Of a stretch of 64,000 nucleotides of DNA, positions 44,894 through 53,548 are shown piece by piece. The notes beneath the pieces were generated by a model that was not told the origin of the DNA, ran no database searches, and saw nothing but the letters and a program-made list of their open reading frames with translations. Made by a program: the position numbers and the translations under genes. The DNA is from Rhodospirillaceae bacterium (GTDB lineage: Bacteria > Pseudomonadota > Alphaproteobacteria > DSM-16000 > Inquilinaceae). The first letter of the stretch is position 1. Each line of letters begins with the position of its first letter. The DNA lies in NCBI GenBank assembly GCA_020638575.1, contig JACKIH010000003.1, forward strand, positions 849,501-913,500. The letters are read 5' to 3'.

Positions 44894-45598
44894 TCAGTCC
44901 TCGCCGTCGTCCGTGTCGCCACCCTGCCCGCTTTCGGTGAGCAACTGGCCGGCCAGCTTGACGGTGATGCCCCGGTGCTGGCGCAGGCTTTCCCGGTCGA
45001 AGCGCTCCACCAGCGCCAGAACGGCGGCGTAGCTGCGCTCGATCCGCGGCACCAGGTAGGCCGGTACGTCCGGGGCCACGGCCAACTGACGATCCTCGAA
45101 CAGCTTCGTCAACAGGCGCTGGATGAGCCCGTCGTCGGGCGGCCCCACGGCGACCTGGGGCGCGGCGCGCAGGCGCGAGCCGAGGTCGGGCAGCGTCCAA
45201 GCGATGCGCGCCGGCGGCTCGCGCGCCGTCATCAGCAGGTGGCGGCCGGTCTGGGCGGTGAGGTTGAACAGATGGAGCAGCGCCTGCTCCCGCTCCGCGT
45301 CGCCGGCGACGGCGTCGATGCCGTCCACCGCCACCGCCGCGGGCTCGACAGCCACCGCCTCCAGCAGGGCCGCCACATCCGCACCGCCGCCCATTTGGGC
45401 GCCGGACTGCACCTGCCAGGCGAGCGCCAGATGGGTCTTGCCGCACCCAGCGGGGCCGTGAACCACCAGCGCGGGTGCCGCCCAGTCAGGCCACGCCATC
45501 ACCTGGCGAAACGCCGTCTCGTTGCCGGCCCCCACGAGGAAGCGGCCGGGGCCGCTTGGCGGCGGCAGTCGGATATCCAGCGATAATTGGCTGCTCAC
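44894..45598 (-). CDS. hda: Hda-type DnaA-related regulator
   Basis: Hda (HdaA) binds the DNA polymerase sliding clamp and stimulates hydrolysis of DnaA-bound ATP, preventing re-initiation. The 234-residue protein starts with QLSLDIRLPPP, a clear beta-clamp-binding motif, and has a Walker A (GPAGCGKT), a Walker-B-like VAVDGID, and a DnaA-like lid. The C-terminal DnaA DNA-binding domain is missing. An AGGGG site 8 bases upstream favours GTG 45598; a TTG at 45604 is also possible. It follows perM, as in other alphaproteobacteria. Confidence 0.93.
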   Translation of the reverse strand: MSSQLSLDIRLPPPSGPGRFLVGAGNETAFRQVMAWPDWAAPALVVHGPAGCGKTHLALAWQVQSGAQMGGGADVAALLEAVAVEPAAVAVDGIDAVAGDAEREQALLHLFNLTAQTGRHLLMTAREPPARIAWTLPDLGSRLRAAPQVAVGPPDDGLIQRLLTKLFEDRQLAVAPDVPAYLVPRIERSYAAVLALVERFDRESLRQHRGITVKLAGQLLTESGQGGDTDDGED

Positions 45599-45617
45599 CG
45601 GCAACGCCCCTATCTGC

Positions 45618-46787
45618 CTACTCGTCCTGCTGCGGCGCCACGCCGGTGTAGTAGCTGGAGGTGCGATAGCGCTCGATGATGAACCGCACCACCACGCCGA
45701 TCGCCGCCGCCATCGGCACGGCCAGCATGAGGCCGGCGAAGCCCAGGAACACGCCGCCCGCCAAAAGTGCGAACATCACCCAGACCGGGTTCAACTCCAC
45801 CGAATCGCCGACCAGCTTGGGCGTCAGGATGTTGCCTTCCACTGCCTGGCCAATGAAGAAGATGCCGGCGATGATACCGGGCATCACCCAGCCATCGTAC
45901 TGGCCGATGGCGATGCCGACCGAGGTGAGCAGCCCGAGGATGGAGCCGAGATAGGGAATGAAGGAGATCACCCCGGCGCCGAACCCCACCAGTAGCCCGA
46001 ACTCCAGTCCGGCGATGCCCAGGGCGACGGCGTAGAAGGTGCCTAAGATCAGGCACACCGAGGCCTGGCCGCGCAGGAAGTTGGCGAGCGTGCGGTTGAT
46101 GCGGACGGCCAGCGTGCGCACGGTTTCGCGGTTGGGCACCGGTACCAGCGAATCGACGCCGTGGACCAGGTGGTCCCAGTCCTTCAGGCAGTAGTAGGCG
46201 ACCACCGGGGTTAGCGCGATCAGCGCAATCAGGTCGATCAGTGCCAGGCCGCCCTGCACGACCCCGCCGGCCAGCCCGCCCAGCCACGACACCGCCTGGC
46301 CCGCATTCTGCCCGAGATAGGCGCCGACATCCTCCACGCCGAGGAACTGCAGGGCAGGCCCGGCGCGCTCCAGGTTCTCCACCAGGAAGTGGTGGAGCTG
46401 CTCGAAATACCCCGGCAGCGCCTCCAGCAGGCCGATGAACTGGTTGATGATCACCGGCAGCAGGATGACCGTGATCACCAGCAAGATCAGGGCGACAGCG
46501 CAGATCAGCACCAGCGAGCCGATCCAGCGCCGCACCCCCCGGCGCTCCAGGTAGCTCACGAGGGGATCGAGGATATAGGCGATGATGATGCCGGCCACGA
46601 AGGGCGCCAGGATGCTGCTGAGCAGCCACAGCAGCAGCAGCATAATCGCCAGAACCGACAGCCAGAACCGCGCCAGCCGCGCCGGGCTGTTGGTCGCCGG
46701 CATGCCGCCCGGCGCCTCGGCCGCGATGGCGGGCGTGACGCTCTCGGCAGGCACCTCGCCGGTGGTGCGGGGGGGTGGCTCTTTCAT
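45618..46787 (-). CDS. AI-2E family (PerM-type) transporter
   Basis: This 389-residue protein has seven to eight membrane helices in the AI-2E/PerM pattern: two at the start (about 43-85), a long periplasmic or amphipathic middle section, and then the paired helices with VGFGAGVISFIPYLGSILG and the late AGGVFLGFAGLMLAVPMAAAIGVVVRF. A Pro-rich cytoplasmic head of about 38 residues precedes it. The transported substrate is not known for this subgroup. It lies between the DUF2066 gene (7 bases away) and hda. Confidence 0.9.
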   Translation of the reverse strand: MKEPPPRTTGEVPAESVTPAIAAEAPGGMPATNSPARLARFWLSVLAIMLLLLWLLSSILAPFVAGIIIAYILDPLVSYLERRGVRRWIGSLVLICAVALILLVITVILLPVIINQFIGLLEALPGYFEQLHHFLVENLERAGPALQFLGVEDVGAYLGQNAGQAVSWLGGLAGGVVQGGLALIDLIALIALTPVVAYYCLKDWDHLVHGVDSLVPVPNRETVRTLAVRINRTLANFLRGQASVCLILGTFYAVALGIAGLEFGLLVGFGAGVISFIPYLGSILGLLTSVGIAIGQYDGWVMPGIIAGIFFIGQAVEGNILTPKLVGDSVELNPVWVMFALLAGGVFLGFAGLMLAVPMAAAIGVVVRFIIERYRTSSYYTGVAPQQDE

Positions 46788-46794
46788 CGCACGA

Positions 46795-48045
46795 TCACGG
46801 GATCACGCTGGCATCTTCCGACCGGCGCAAGATCGGCGTGCTGCCGTCCAGCTCCAGGCGCAGGCCCTGCTGGGTCAGGGCGTAGCGCAAATCCTCCGGC
46901 CCGCCGTAGAAGCTGAGTTCGACGATCACCTCGTTGGCCGCCATGCTCACCACGTCGGCACTGGCGATGCGGGGATTGCCCTGGAGGCGCCGCCAGGTCT
47001 GGAACCAATCGGACTGGACGCGCAGCGGTACCAGCACGACGATGGAGTTGAGCGGCCCCCCCGGGGTGACCTGCGGCGGCGTGACCCCGCCGGTGTCGCC
47101 CGGCGGCAAGCCTAGCCCGGTCCCCACGCCGGTCCCCACACCGGTCCCCACTCCCGGCCCCACACCGGTCCCGCCGGCCGGCGGGATCTGGCCGATCACC
47201 TCGGCTGCCCGCGCCACGGCCGCGGCATAGTCCGGCGCGCCGCTGGAGCCGCCCACCTGCACCAGCACCGGGGGCACCGAGCCGTAGCTGCCGTAGCGTG
47301 TCAGGATCACCGCCAGGCCGCCTTGGGCAGCGGGTTCGGCCACCCCCACCACCGTCTCGCCGGCACCGTAGATGTCGGCGATGGCGCGCAGGGCGGCGGT
47401 ATCGCCGCTTGTGGCCTGCTCGGTCGACACCGCGGTGATGTCCTGCAGGTCGCCGAACGGCACGATGATATCCGCCCCCAGGGTGGCGGGATCCATATTC
47501 AGCCAGGCATCGCGCCACGGATTGGGGCTGTCCCAGAGCTGGTCGCCCACGGCACCGCTCAGGACCGGCAGCACCACCACCGGTCCGCTGGCGATGGGCA
47601 GGCGCTCAACCGGGCCGCTGACCGGGATCTGCGGCTGCAAGGCCGTTTCCGACAGCAGGCGGCGAATCGGCGCCTGCTGGAAAATGTAGGTGAGGCTGGC
47701 ACGGTAGCGGCCGGCGCCGGCCGTCTCGCTGTCCACCTGGAAGCCCTGGACCAGGCGGGAGATCTGGTCGTCGGTCAGGGAGGAGGTGTCCCACGGGCCG
47801 GACAAGTTGGCCTGGCGCGCCACCAGCAGCGCCAAGGCCTGGCGCTGGCCGTCGAGAAAGGCGCGGTCGCGGGCGGCAGCGGCGGTCTCCGCCGTCACGT
47901 CCACCTCCACGCCGGTAACGATGTACTGGTCGTCGAGCCGCGTCTGGGCATCCGCCCGTCCCGGCAGGACTGCGGCGAGAAGGACCAAAAGGCACACCGC
48001 GCCGGCCAGCGCGGCATGGGGCAAAACCAATGGGCGTCGGGTCAT
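46795..48045 (-). CDS. Exported DUF2066 protein with a Gly-Val-Gly-Thr repeat
   Basis: This 416-residue protein has an N-terminal signal peptide (cleavage near ADAQ, about residue 34) and a DUF2066 region (about 35-260; YIVTGVEVDVTAETAAAARDRAFLDG). A Gly-rich linker made of GVGTGVGTG-type units (about 290-312) follows, then a C-terminal beta-rich part. The function of DUF2066 is unknown. The gene regularly sits between perM and purM in alphaproteobacteria, as here, and is divergent from purM. Confidence 0.85.
   Translation of the reverse strand: MTRRPLVLPHAALAGAVCLLVLLAAVLPGRADAQTRLDDQYIVTGVEVDVTAETAAAARDRAFLDGQRQALALLVARQANLSGPWDTSSLTDDQISRLVQGFQVDSETAGAGRYRASLTYIFQQAPIRRLLSETALQPQIPVSGPVERLPIASGPVVVLPVLSGAVGDQLWDSPNPWRDAWLNMDPATLGADIIVPFGDLQDITAVSTEQATSGDTAALRAIADIYGAGETVVGVAEPAAQGGLAVILTRYGSYGSVPPVLVQVGGSSGAPDYAAAVARAAEVIGQIPPAGGTGVGPGVGTGVGTGVGTGLGLPPGDTGGVTPPQVTPGGPLNSIVVLVPLRVQSDWFQTWRRLQGNPRIASADVVSMAANEVIVELSFYGGPEDLRYALTQQGLRLELDGSTPILRRSEDASVIP
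47116..47173. repeat. 12-bp coding minisatellite in the DUF2066 gene
   Basis: About five imperfect copies of a 12-base unit (CCGGTCCCCAC plus one variable base) encode the Gly-Thr/Val-Gly linker on the minus strand. In-frame units would change linker length without frameshift. Confidence 0.7.
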
Positions 48046-48200
48046 AAGGCACACACCGATTGAACGTCCCGGTGGGGTTGTTATAGCTGAAGGGCGTCCC
48101 CGGCGGCCACGGTGGCGGGGGCATGCCCATGAAATACCCCGACCCGGCCACAGCGCCGCCCCGTCCGGGCGCGCACCGGGGCGGAGGAGGAGACGCGTCC

Positions 48201-49268
48201 ATGTCCGAAGCATACCGGCGTGCCGGCGTCGATATTGACGCGGCCGACCGCCTTGTGGGGCGGCTGGGGCCGCTGGCCCGGGCGACCGACCGGCCGGGCA
48301 CGCTGGGCGGGCTCGGCGGCTTCGGCGCGCTGTTCGATCCGGCGGCGGCGGGCTATCGCGATCCCATCCTGGTTGCCGGGACCGACGGTGTCGGCACCAA
48401 GCTGAAGATCGCCATCGAGACCGGGCGCTACGACACCATCGGCATCGACCTGGTGGCCATGTGCGTCAACGACCTCGTGGTCCAGGGCGCCGAGCCCCTG
48501 TTCTTTCTCGACTATTTCGGCACCGGGCGGCTGGACCCCGCGGCTGCGGAACAGGTGATCGCCGGCATCGCCGCCGGCTGCCGGGAGGCCGGCTGCGCGC
48601 TGATCGGCGGCGAAACGGCCGAGCTGCCCGGCCTCTACGCCGATGGCGACTTCGACCTGGCGGGGTTCGCCGTGGGGGCGGTGGAGCGCGACCGGCTGCT
48701 CACCGGCGCCATGGTGGCGGCGGGCGACATCGTGCTCGGCCTCGCCTCGTCGGGCGTCCATTCCAACGGCTTCTCGCTGGTGCGCCGGGTGGTGGCCGAT
48801 CTCGGCCTGAGCTGGCACGCCCCTGCCCCGTTTGCGCCCGACCTGCCGCTCGGCGTGGCGCTGCTGGAGCCGACGCGCCTTTATGTGCGGGCCTGCCTGG
48901 CGGCCATCGCGTGCGCGCCAGATGGCGTGCGTGCGCTCGCCCACATCACCGGCGGCGGCCTTTTGGACAACATCCCGCGGGTGCTGCCGGCGGGCCTGGG
49001 TGTGGTGCTGGACGCCGGCACATGGGCGCTGCCTCCCGTGTTCGCCTGGCTGCGCGACAGCGCCGACCTCTCGCCGACCGACCTGCTGCGCACCTTCAAC
49101 TGCGGCATCGGCATGGTGGCGGTGGTGCGCGCCGGGGTGGCCGACCGGGTGGCCGACGCTTTCGCTGCGGCCGGCATCGACGCCCGCATGATCGGCCGCG
49201 TCGCCGCTGCCGTCGAGGGCGCCCCGCGCGTCCAGGTGTCGGGGATGGAGACGGCATGGAGCGGGTGA
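48201..49268 (+). CDS. purM: Phosphoribosylformylglycinamidine cyclo-ligase
   Basis: AIR synthetase is step 5 of purine synthesis. The 355-residue protein has the PurM signatures GTDGVGTKLKIA, GIDLVAMCVNDLVVQGAEPLFFLDYFGTG, ALIGGETAELPG, and ITGGGLLDNIPRVLP. GGAGGAGGAGA upstream supports the ATG at 48201. purN starts inside its last codons (13-base overlap), so the two are coupled. Confidence 0.97.
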   Translation: MSEAYRRAGVDIDAADRLVGRLGPLARATDRPGTLGGLGGFGALFDPAAAGYRDPILVAGTDGVGTKLKIAIETGRYDTIGIDLVAMCVNDLVVQGAEPLFFLDYFGTGRLDPAAAEQVIAGIAAGCREAGCALIGGETAELPGLYADGDFDLAGFAVGAVERDRLLTGAMVAAGDIVLGLASSGVHSNGFSLVRRVVADLGLSWHAPAPFAPDLPLGVALLEPTRLYVRACLAAIACAPDGVRALAHITGGGLLDNIPRVLPAGLGVVLDAGTWALPPVFAWLRDSADLSPTDLLRTFNCGIGMVAVVRAGVADRVADAFAAAGIDARMIGRVAAAVEGAPRVQVSGMETAWSG

Positions 49269-49906
49269 GGACGGCAGTCCTGATCAGCGGCCGCGGCAGC
49301 AACCTGCAGGCGCTCATCGATGCGGCCGGCGATGCGGCCTATCCGGCGGAGCCGGCGCTGGTCGTTTCCAACGTCGCCGGGGCAGCCGGCCTGGCGCGGG
49401 CCGAGCAGGCGGGCATCGCCACCTGCGTGCTGCCGCACCGGGATTTCCCCAGCCGTGCCGCGTTCGATGCCGCCCTGCACGAGCTGCTGGAGTCCTACGG
49501 CATCGCGCTGGTCTGCCTGGCCGGGTTCATGCGGCTGCTGGGGCCGCGCATCGTGGCGGACTGGGAGGGCCGGATGCTCAACATCCACCCCTCGCTGCTG
49601 CCCGCCTTCAAGGGGCTCGACGTGCACCGCCAAGTGCTCGACGCCGGCGTGCGGGTGAGCGGCTGCACCGTACATTTCGTCACCGCCGACCTGGATGCCG
49701 GCCCGGTGATCGTGCAGGGCGTGGTGCCGGTGCTGCCCGACGACGACGAGGAGCGGCTGGCCCGGCGCGTGCTGTCGGTGGAGCATCGCTGTTACCCGGC
49801 CGCCTTGGGCTGGCTGGCGACGGGCCGGGTGCGGCTGCAGGATGGGTGCGTGCGCTACCGCGACGTCCCTTCTCGGGATATCTGGATCAGCAATCCCGAG
49901 GTGTAG
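49256..49906 (+). CDS. purN: Phosphoribosylglycinamide formyltransferase
   Basis: GAR transformylase is step 3 of purine synthesis and uses 10-formyl-tetrahydrofolate. The 216-residue protein has the start VLISGRGSNLQALI, the catalytic region NIHPSLLPAFKGLDVHRQVLDAGVRVSGCTVHFV with the His and the downstream Asp (TADLDAGPVI), and the SVEHRCYPAAL end. It overlaps purM by 13 bases. The long AT-rich intergenic region begins shortly after it. Confidence 0.97.
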   Translation: MERVRTAVLISGRGSNLQALIDAAGDAAYPAEPALVVSNVAGAAGLARAEQAGIATCVLPHRDFPSRAAFDAALHELLESYGIALVCLAGFMRLLGPRIVADWEGRMLNIHPSLLPAFKGLDVHRQVLDAGVRVSGCTVHFVTADLDAGPVIVQGVVPVLPDDDEERLARRVLSVEHRCYPAALGWLATGRVRLQDGCVRYRDVPSRDIWISNPEV

Positions 49907-50429
49907 GATAGCCCGTTGTCGGCAACCCCGCGCCCGAACTTCTCACCCCGCGGCACCACCTGGAAAAGTCTGCACGATTACAACGGGATGACCATTTTGG
50001 AAGATCTGACGAAATAGACTTGATTAGTTAACATTTTAATTCAAACGTTAACCTCGTATTATTATCGATTTTTTTGATGAATATCTCAGTCAAATGCTAT
50101 TCTGAGAACGATGCCAAGTACATTCTCAGTGATTCTTTGTAGTTAACTATCCGATCGTCAGGTTGAGAAAATTAGATGACCTGCCGGATGATACTTCATG
50201 CTTCAGCTTTGGTAATTTTATGAGGTGAACTCCGTCAATGATAATCAATTGCAGCAATACTCGAACAATGATCCAGATGCGGACCGATGCCACCGGCGAA
50301 CGGCCCTAGGACAACCAGTGCGCGCGGCAAGCCACACGCCATTGCACGGGAATGACCCACGAGGATATCTTGTCAAGATTGTCGCACGGAGCTAAACCCA
50401 CTTGGCCATAAGCAGTGGATGAGAAGGTG
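49907..50429. other. AT-rich intergenic island, no convincing gene
   Basis: This is a 523-base gap. Counting bases, 49981-50280 is 36% G+C, far below the rest of the window. It contains three GTTAAC palindromes (50027, 50047, 50142; the first two exactly 20 apart), a T7 tract, a 7-bp inverted repeat CTGAGAA/TTCTCAG (50102-50129), a GATTC (GANTC) site at 50131, and a Fur-like sequence at 50234. A 56-codon GTG frame (50225-50395) lacks a ribosome-binding site and I do not call it. The island may be a regulatory region for the small gene at 50430. Confidence 0.7.
50234..50252 (+). promoter_or_regulatory. Fur-box-like sequence upstream of the COX IV-like gene
   Basis: GTCAATGATAATCAATTGC matches 14 of 19 positions of the classical Fur box. 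It lies 177 bases before the ATG at 50430 in the AT-rich island. The AT content of the region raises the chance of an accidental match. Confidence 0.3.
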
Positions 50430-50582
50430 ATGAGTGCCATGGGTGTGGATCAAGATGGCCCTGAGAACGACGACCTGGCGGCCAGCCGGGCGGAGACGTT
50501 GTCGGCCTTCCTGCGTTGGAGCACCCGGGCCATCGTGGCGATCGCCTTGGTGCTGATCTTGATGGCCCTCACCCTGCTATAG
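50430..50582 (+). CDS. 50-aa protein resembling aa3-type cytochrome c oxidase subunit IV
   Basis: This short gene encodes 50 residues: an acidic head (DQDGPENDDLAASRAET), then LSAFLRWSTRAIVAIALVLI and LMALTLL, one membrane helix. The layout (short polar N-terminus, Phe-x-x-x-x-x-x-Arg-Ala, single helix, abrupt end) fits the bacterial aa3 oxidase subunit IV family. AGAAGG lies just before ATG 50430; an internal ATG at 50439 gives better spacing. No other oxidase genes are nearby. Confidence 0.6.
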   Translation: MSAMGVDQDGPENDDLAASRAETLSAFLRWSTRAIVAIALVLILMALTLL

Positions 50583-50976
50583 GGCCAATCGGCAGTCATC
50601 GCGTCGACGTTGCTGGCAGCAGACATCCGCCTCCGCTGGGCTTGGGGAGGACGGAGATGCTGGGCAGGGTCGACGACGACCGGCGACGCGGCGGCGGATG
50701 TCTGCCCAGCTCTTCCGGAGTTCGGCCTGGCCGGTGCCGGCAGGCAACCGGCGGCCGGCCGGCGGCAATGCGTCCGGGCAGCCCCGCGGCCGGACGGACG
50801 GCTGACGGGCTGGTGCCCCGAGTGCGACGTTCCCAAGATCTCAAGACCAGGTCCCGAGCGAACCTCGGACTCAAAGGAACACCAGTAATTCTATGATTTT
50901 AGTGTGGTTTTCGGATCAGACGCCCGTTGCCGCCCCGGCGGCCCGAGCGAACGACCTTCTGATCCACCACACCAGA
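50583..50976. other. GC-rich intergenic stretch with inverted repeats, no supported gene
   Basis: Several overlapping frames exist on both strands but none has a ribosome-binding site or a recognisable product. A perfect 13-bp inverted repeat (GCAGACATCCGCC at 50619-50631 and its complement at 50693-50705) encloses a 61-base loop. A GCTGGGCAG inside the loop (50659-50667) can also pair with 50702-50710, an alternative structure. This could be a structured RNA, but it matches no RNA class I know. The last 100 bases become less GC-rich. Confidence 0.5.
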
Positions 50977-50979
50977 AGC

Positions 50980-51053
50980 ACCAGCCCACACCCTCGCCCG
51001 GCCACCCAATTGGCTATGGTGGCTGGGGCGGCCGGGTGGAGGTGTGGGCAGGA
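50980..51053. repeat. Long imperfect palindrome, family copy C
   Basis: Inverted arms 50980-51009 and 51024-51053 match at 23 of 30 positions around a 14-base loop containing CTATGG. The core GCCCACACCC then CCCGGCC and its complement match copies A and B. It lies 28 bases past the ndk stop on the minus strand. Confidence 0.85.
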
Positions 51054-51080
51054 GCCGATTTTCTGGTGGTGAGAGCCGCC

Positions 51081-51503
51081 CTAGCCCACCAGATCGCAGT
51101 CGCAGAAGAAGAAGTACACCTCGCGGCGGGCATTTTCCGGGCTGTCGGAGCCGTGCACAGAGTTGGCTTCGATCGATTCCCCGAAATCCTTGCGGATGGT
51201 GCCGGCATCGGCATTGGCCGGGTTGGTGTTGCCCATGATCTGGCGATTGTGGGCGATCGCAGACTCACCTTCCAGCACCTGCACCACCACCGGGCCCGAG
51301 GTCATGAAATCGCAGAGGTCGTTGAAGAACGGCCGTTCGGAGTGCACCTCGTAGAACTGCTCGGCCTGGGTGCGGCTCAGCCGGATCCGCCGTTGCGCAA
51401 TGATCTTCAGCCCGGCCTCCTCGAACCGAGCGTTGATCTTACCGGTGATGTTGCGGCGCGTGGCGTCGGGCTTGATGATCGAGAGCGTGCGTTCGATGGC
51501 CAT
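51081..51503 (-). CDS. ndk: Nucleoside diphosphate kinase
   Basis: Ndk balances nucleoside triphosphate pools. The 140-residue protein starts MAIERTLSIIKPDATRRN, has NDLCDFMTSGPVVVQVLEG, the catalytic H117 in ANSVHGSDS, and ends in the typical FFFCDCDLVG. It stands alone, with a palindromic repeat after it, and is divergent from the ABC-F gene (137 bases between). Confidence 0.98.
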   Translation of the reverse strand: MAIERTLSIIKPDATRRNITGKINARFEEAGLKIIAQRRIRLSRTQAEQFYEVHSERPFFNDLCDFMTSGPVVVQVLEGESAIAHNRQIMGNTNPANADAGTIRKDFGESIEANSVHGSDSPENARREVYFFFCDCDLVG

Positions 51504-51640
51504 GGGATGCCTCGGAAAGTGTGGCGGGATCGTGGTCAGGGCGTGCGCGCGGCGTTATAGACGCAGGCCAGGACGGCGGCAACCGCTCGCTCGCATCGCG
51601 CCGACACCTGCCGGACTACCACCCAGAGACGACGATCCCC

Positions 51641-53548
51641 ATGCTCCAGATCAACGACCTGGTGTTCCGCTACGGCAGCCGAGAGATCTTTTGCGGCGCC
51701 ACCGCGGCCGTATCGGCCGGCCAGCGGGTCGGGCTGGTGGGGCCCAACGGTGCCGGCAAGACGACGCTGCTGCGCCTCATCGCGGGTGAGTTGGAGCCGG
51801 ACTCCGGCACCATTTCCATGCCGTCGCGCTGGCGCAGCGGCACGGTGGCCCAGGAGGCGCCCGGCGGGGAGACCAGCCTGGTGGAGACCGTGCTGGCCGC
51901 CGATACCGAGCGCGCGCACCTGCTGGCGGCGGTGGAGACGGAGACGGACGGCCACCTGCTGGGGGAGATGCATACGCGCCTTTCCGATATTGGCGCCCAT
52001 GCCGCACCGGCCAGGGCGGCCGCCATCCTCGCCGGCCTGGGCTTCGACGAGGCGGCCCAGCAGCAGCCCTGCGGTGCGCTGTCGGGCGGCATGCGCATGC
52101 GCGTAGCCCTGGCCGGCGTGCTGTTTCGCCAGCCCGACCTGCTGCTGCTGGACGAGCCGACCAACCACCTCGACCTGGAAGCTGCCCTATGGCTGGAGGC
52201 GCATCTGCGCGCCTACCCCCACACCCTGATCGTGGTCAGCCACGACCGCGGGCTGCTCAACCGCGTCGCCAACACCACCGTGCACGTGGACCATGGCCGC
52301 ATCGACGTCTACGGCGGCGGCTACGACACGTTCGAGAAGGTGCGCAACGCCCGGCTGGAGTTCCAGGCGGCGCAGGCGGCCAAGCAGGCCGCCCAGCGCG
52401 CCCATATGCAGGCTTTCGTCGACCGTTTCCGCTACAAGGCGTCGAAAGCCCGCCAGGCGCAGAGCCGGCTGAAGGCGTTGGAGAAGATGGAGCCGGTGCC
52501 GGCGGTGCTGCACGACCGCGAGATCCGCTTCGACTTTCCCGCACCCGAGCCCCTGTCGCCGCCGCTGATCACGCTGGACGGCGCCATGGCCGGCTACGGC
52601 GACAAGGTGGTGCTGCGCAACCTCGACCTGCGCATCGACGACGACGACCGCATCGCCCTGCTCGGCGCCAACGGCAACGGCAAGTCCACCCTGGTGAAGC
52701 TGCTGGCCGACCGGCTGAAGCCCATGGCCGGTACGGTGCGCAAAAGCTCCAAGCTGCGCATCGGCTATTTCGCCCAGCACCAGACCGACGAGCTGGTGCC
52801 CGCCCGCACCGCGCTGGAGGAAGCCGCCGTCTGGCAGCCCATGGCGACCGAACAGGCGTTGCGCGACCACCTGGGGCGCTTCGGCTTCAGCGGCCGCCAC
52901 GCCGACACCCGCATCGCCTCGCTCTCGGGCGGCGAGAAATCGCGCCTGCTGCTCGCATTGATCACCCGCGACAAGCCGCAAATCCTGCTGCTGGACGAGC
53001 CAACGAACCACCTGGACGTGGACAGCCGCCAGGCCCTGGTACAGGCCATCGCCACCTACGAAGGTGCCGTGATCGTGATCACCCACGATCCCCACCTGGT
53101 GGAGACGGTGGCCGACCGGCTGTGGCTGGTGACGGACGGCACCTGCCGGCCGTTCGACGGCGACCTCGACGACTACCGCCGTTTGCTGACCGAGCAGCGC
53201 CGCCGCGAGGCGGCGAGCCGCAGGGAGGGCGACGAGCGCAGCGGCAATGCCGACGCCCCCTCCAAGCGCGACCGCCGGCGGGTGGCGGCCGAAGCGCGGG
53301 CCGCCCTGGCGCCGCTGAAGCGCAAGGTGGCCGACGCCGAACGCCACATCGCCAAGCTGCAGGACGCCCGCGCGGAGATCGAGCGGCGCATGGCCGACCC
53401 CGCGCTTTACGCCGGCGACGGCGCAAAGGTGACAGAATTGCAGATCAAGCTCGGACGCATTGGCCGTGATCTTGACGTTGCCGAGCACCGCTGGCTCGTC
53501 GCCCACGAGGAGCTGGACGCGGCGGAAGCCGAGGCGGCAGAGGCTTGA
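51641..53548 (+). CDS. ABC-F family ATPase (Uup/YheS type)
   Basis: This is a 635-residue soluble protein with two ABC ATPase domains and no membrane domain, as in ribosome-associated ABC-F translation factors. Domain 1 (about 1-250) has GPNGAGKTT, SGGMRMRVALA and LLLLDEPTNHLD. The P-site tether linker follows (about 240-300, rich in Ala, Gln and Lys). Domain 2 (about 310-530) has GANGNGKST, LSGGEKSRL and LLLDEPTNHLD. A basic and Ala/Glu-rich C-terminal coiled coil (about 540-635) completes it. The stop lies in the first unit of a 15-bp tandem repeat. Confidence 0.93.
   Translation: MLQINDLVFRYGSREIFCGATAAVSAGQRVGLVGPNGAGKTTLLRLIAGELEPDSGTISMPSRWRSGTVAQEAPGGETSLVETVLAADTERAHLLAAVETETDGHLLGEMHTRLSDIGAHAAPARAAAILAGLGFDEAAQQQPCGALSGGMRMRVALAGVLFRQPDLLLLDEPTNHLDLEAALWLEAHLRAYPHTLIVVSHDRGLLNRVANTTVHVDHGRIDVYGGGYDTFEKVRNARLEFQAAQAAKQAAQRAHMQAFVDRFRYKASKARQAQSRLKALEKMEPVPAVLHDREIRFDFPAPEPLSPPLITLDGAMAGYGDKVVLRNLDLRIDDDDRIALLGANGNGKSTLVKLLADRLKPMAGTVRKSSKLRIGYFAQHQTDELVPARTALEEAAVWQPMATEQALRDHLGRFGFSGRHADTRIASLSGGEKSRLLLALITRDKPQILLLDEPTNHLDVDSRQALVQAIATYEGAVIVITHDPHLVETVADRLWLVTDGTCRPFDGDLDDYRRLLTEQRRREAASRREGDERSGNADAPSKRDRRRVAAEARAALAPLKRKVADAERHIAKLQDARAEIERRMADPALYAGDGAKVTELQIKLGRIGRDLDVAEHRWLVAHEELDAAEAEAAEA

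Noticed and set aside
50036..50053. CtrA-like site in the AT-rich island
   Set aside because: TTAA and TTAAC are separated by 8 bases instead of 7, and AT-rich DNA produces such pairs by chance.
50225..50395. A 56-codon GTG-initiated frame in the AT-rich island
   Set aside because: There is no ribosome-binding site, no recognisable domain, and the frame crosses the sharp composition change.
50577..50874. Several overlapping small frames on both strands after the COX IV-like gene
   Set aside because: They have no ribosome-binding sites, their translations are Arg/Pro/Gly-rich shadows, and none resembles a known protein.
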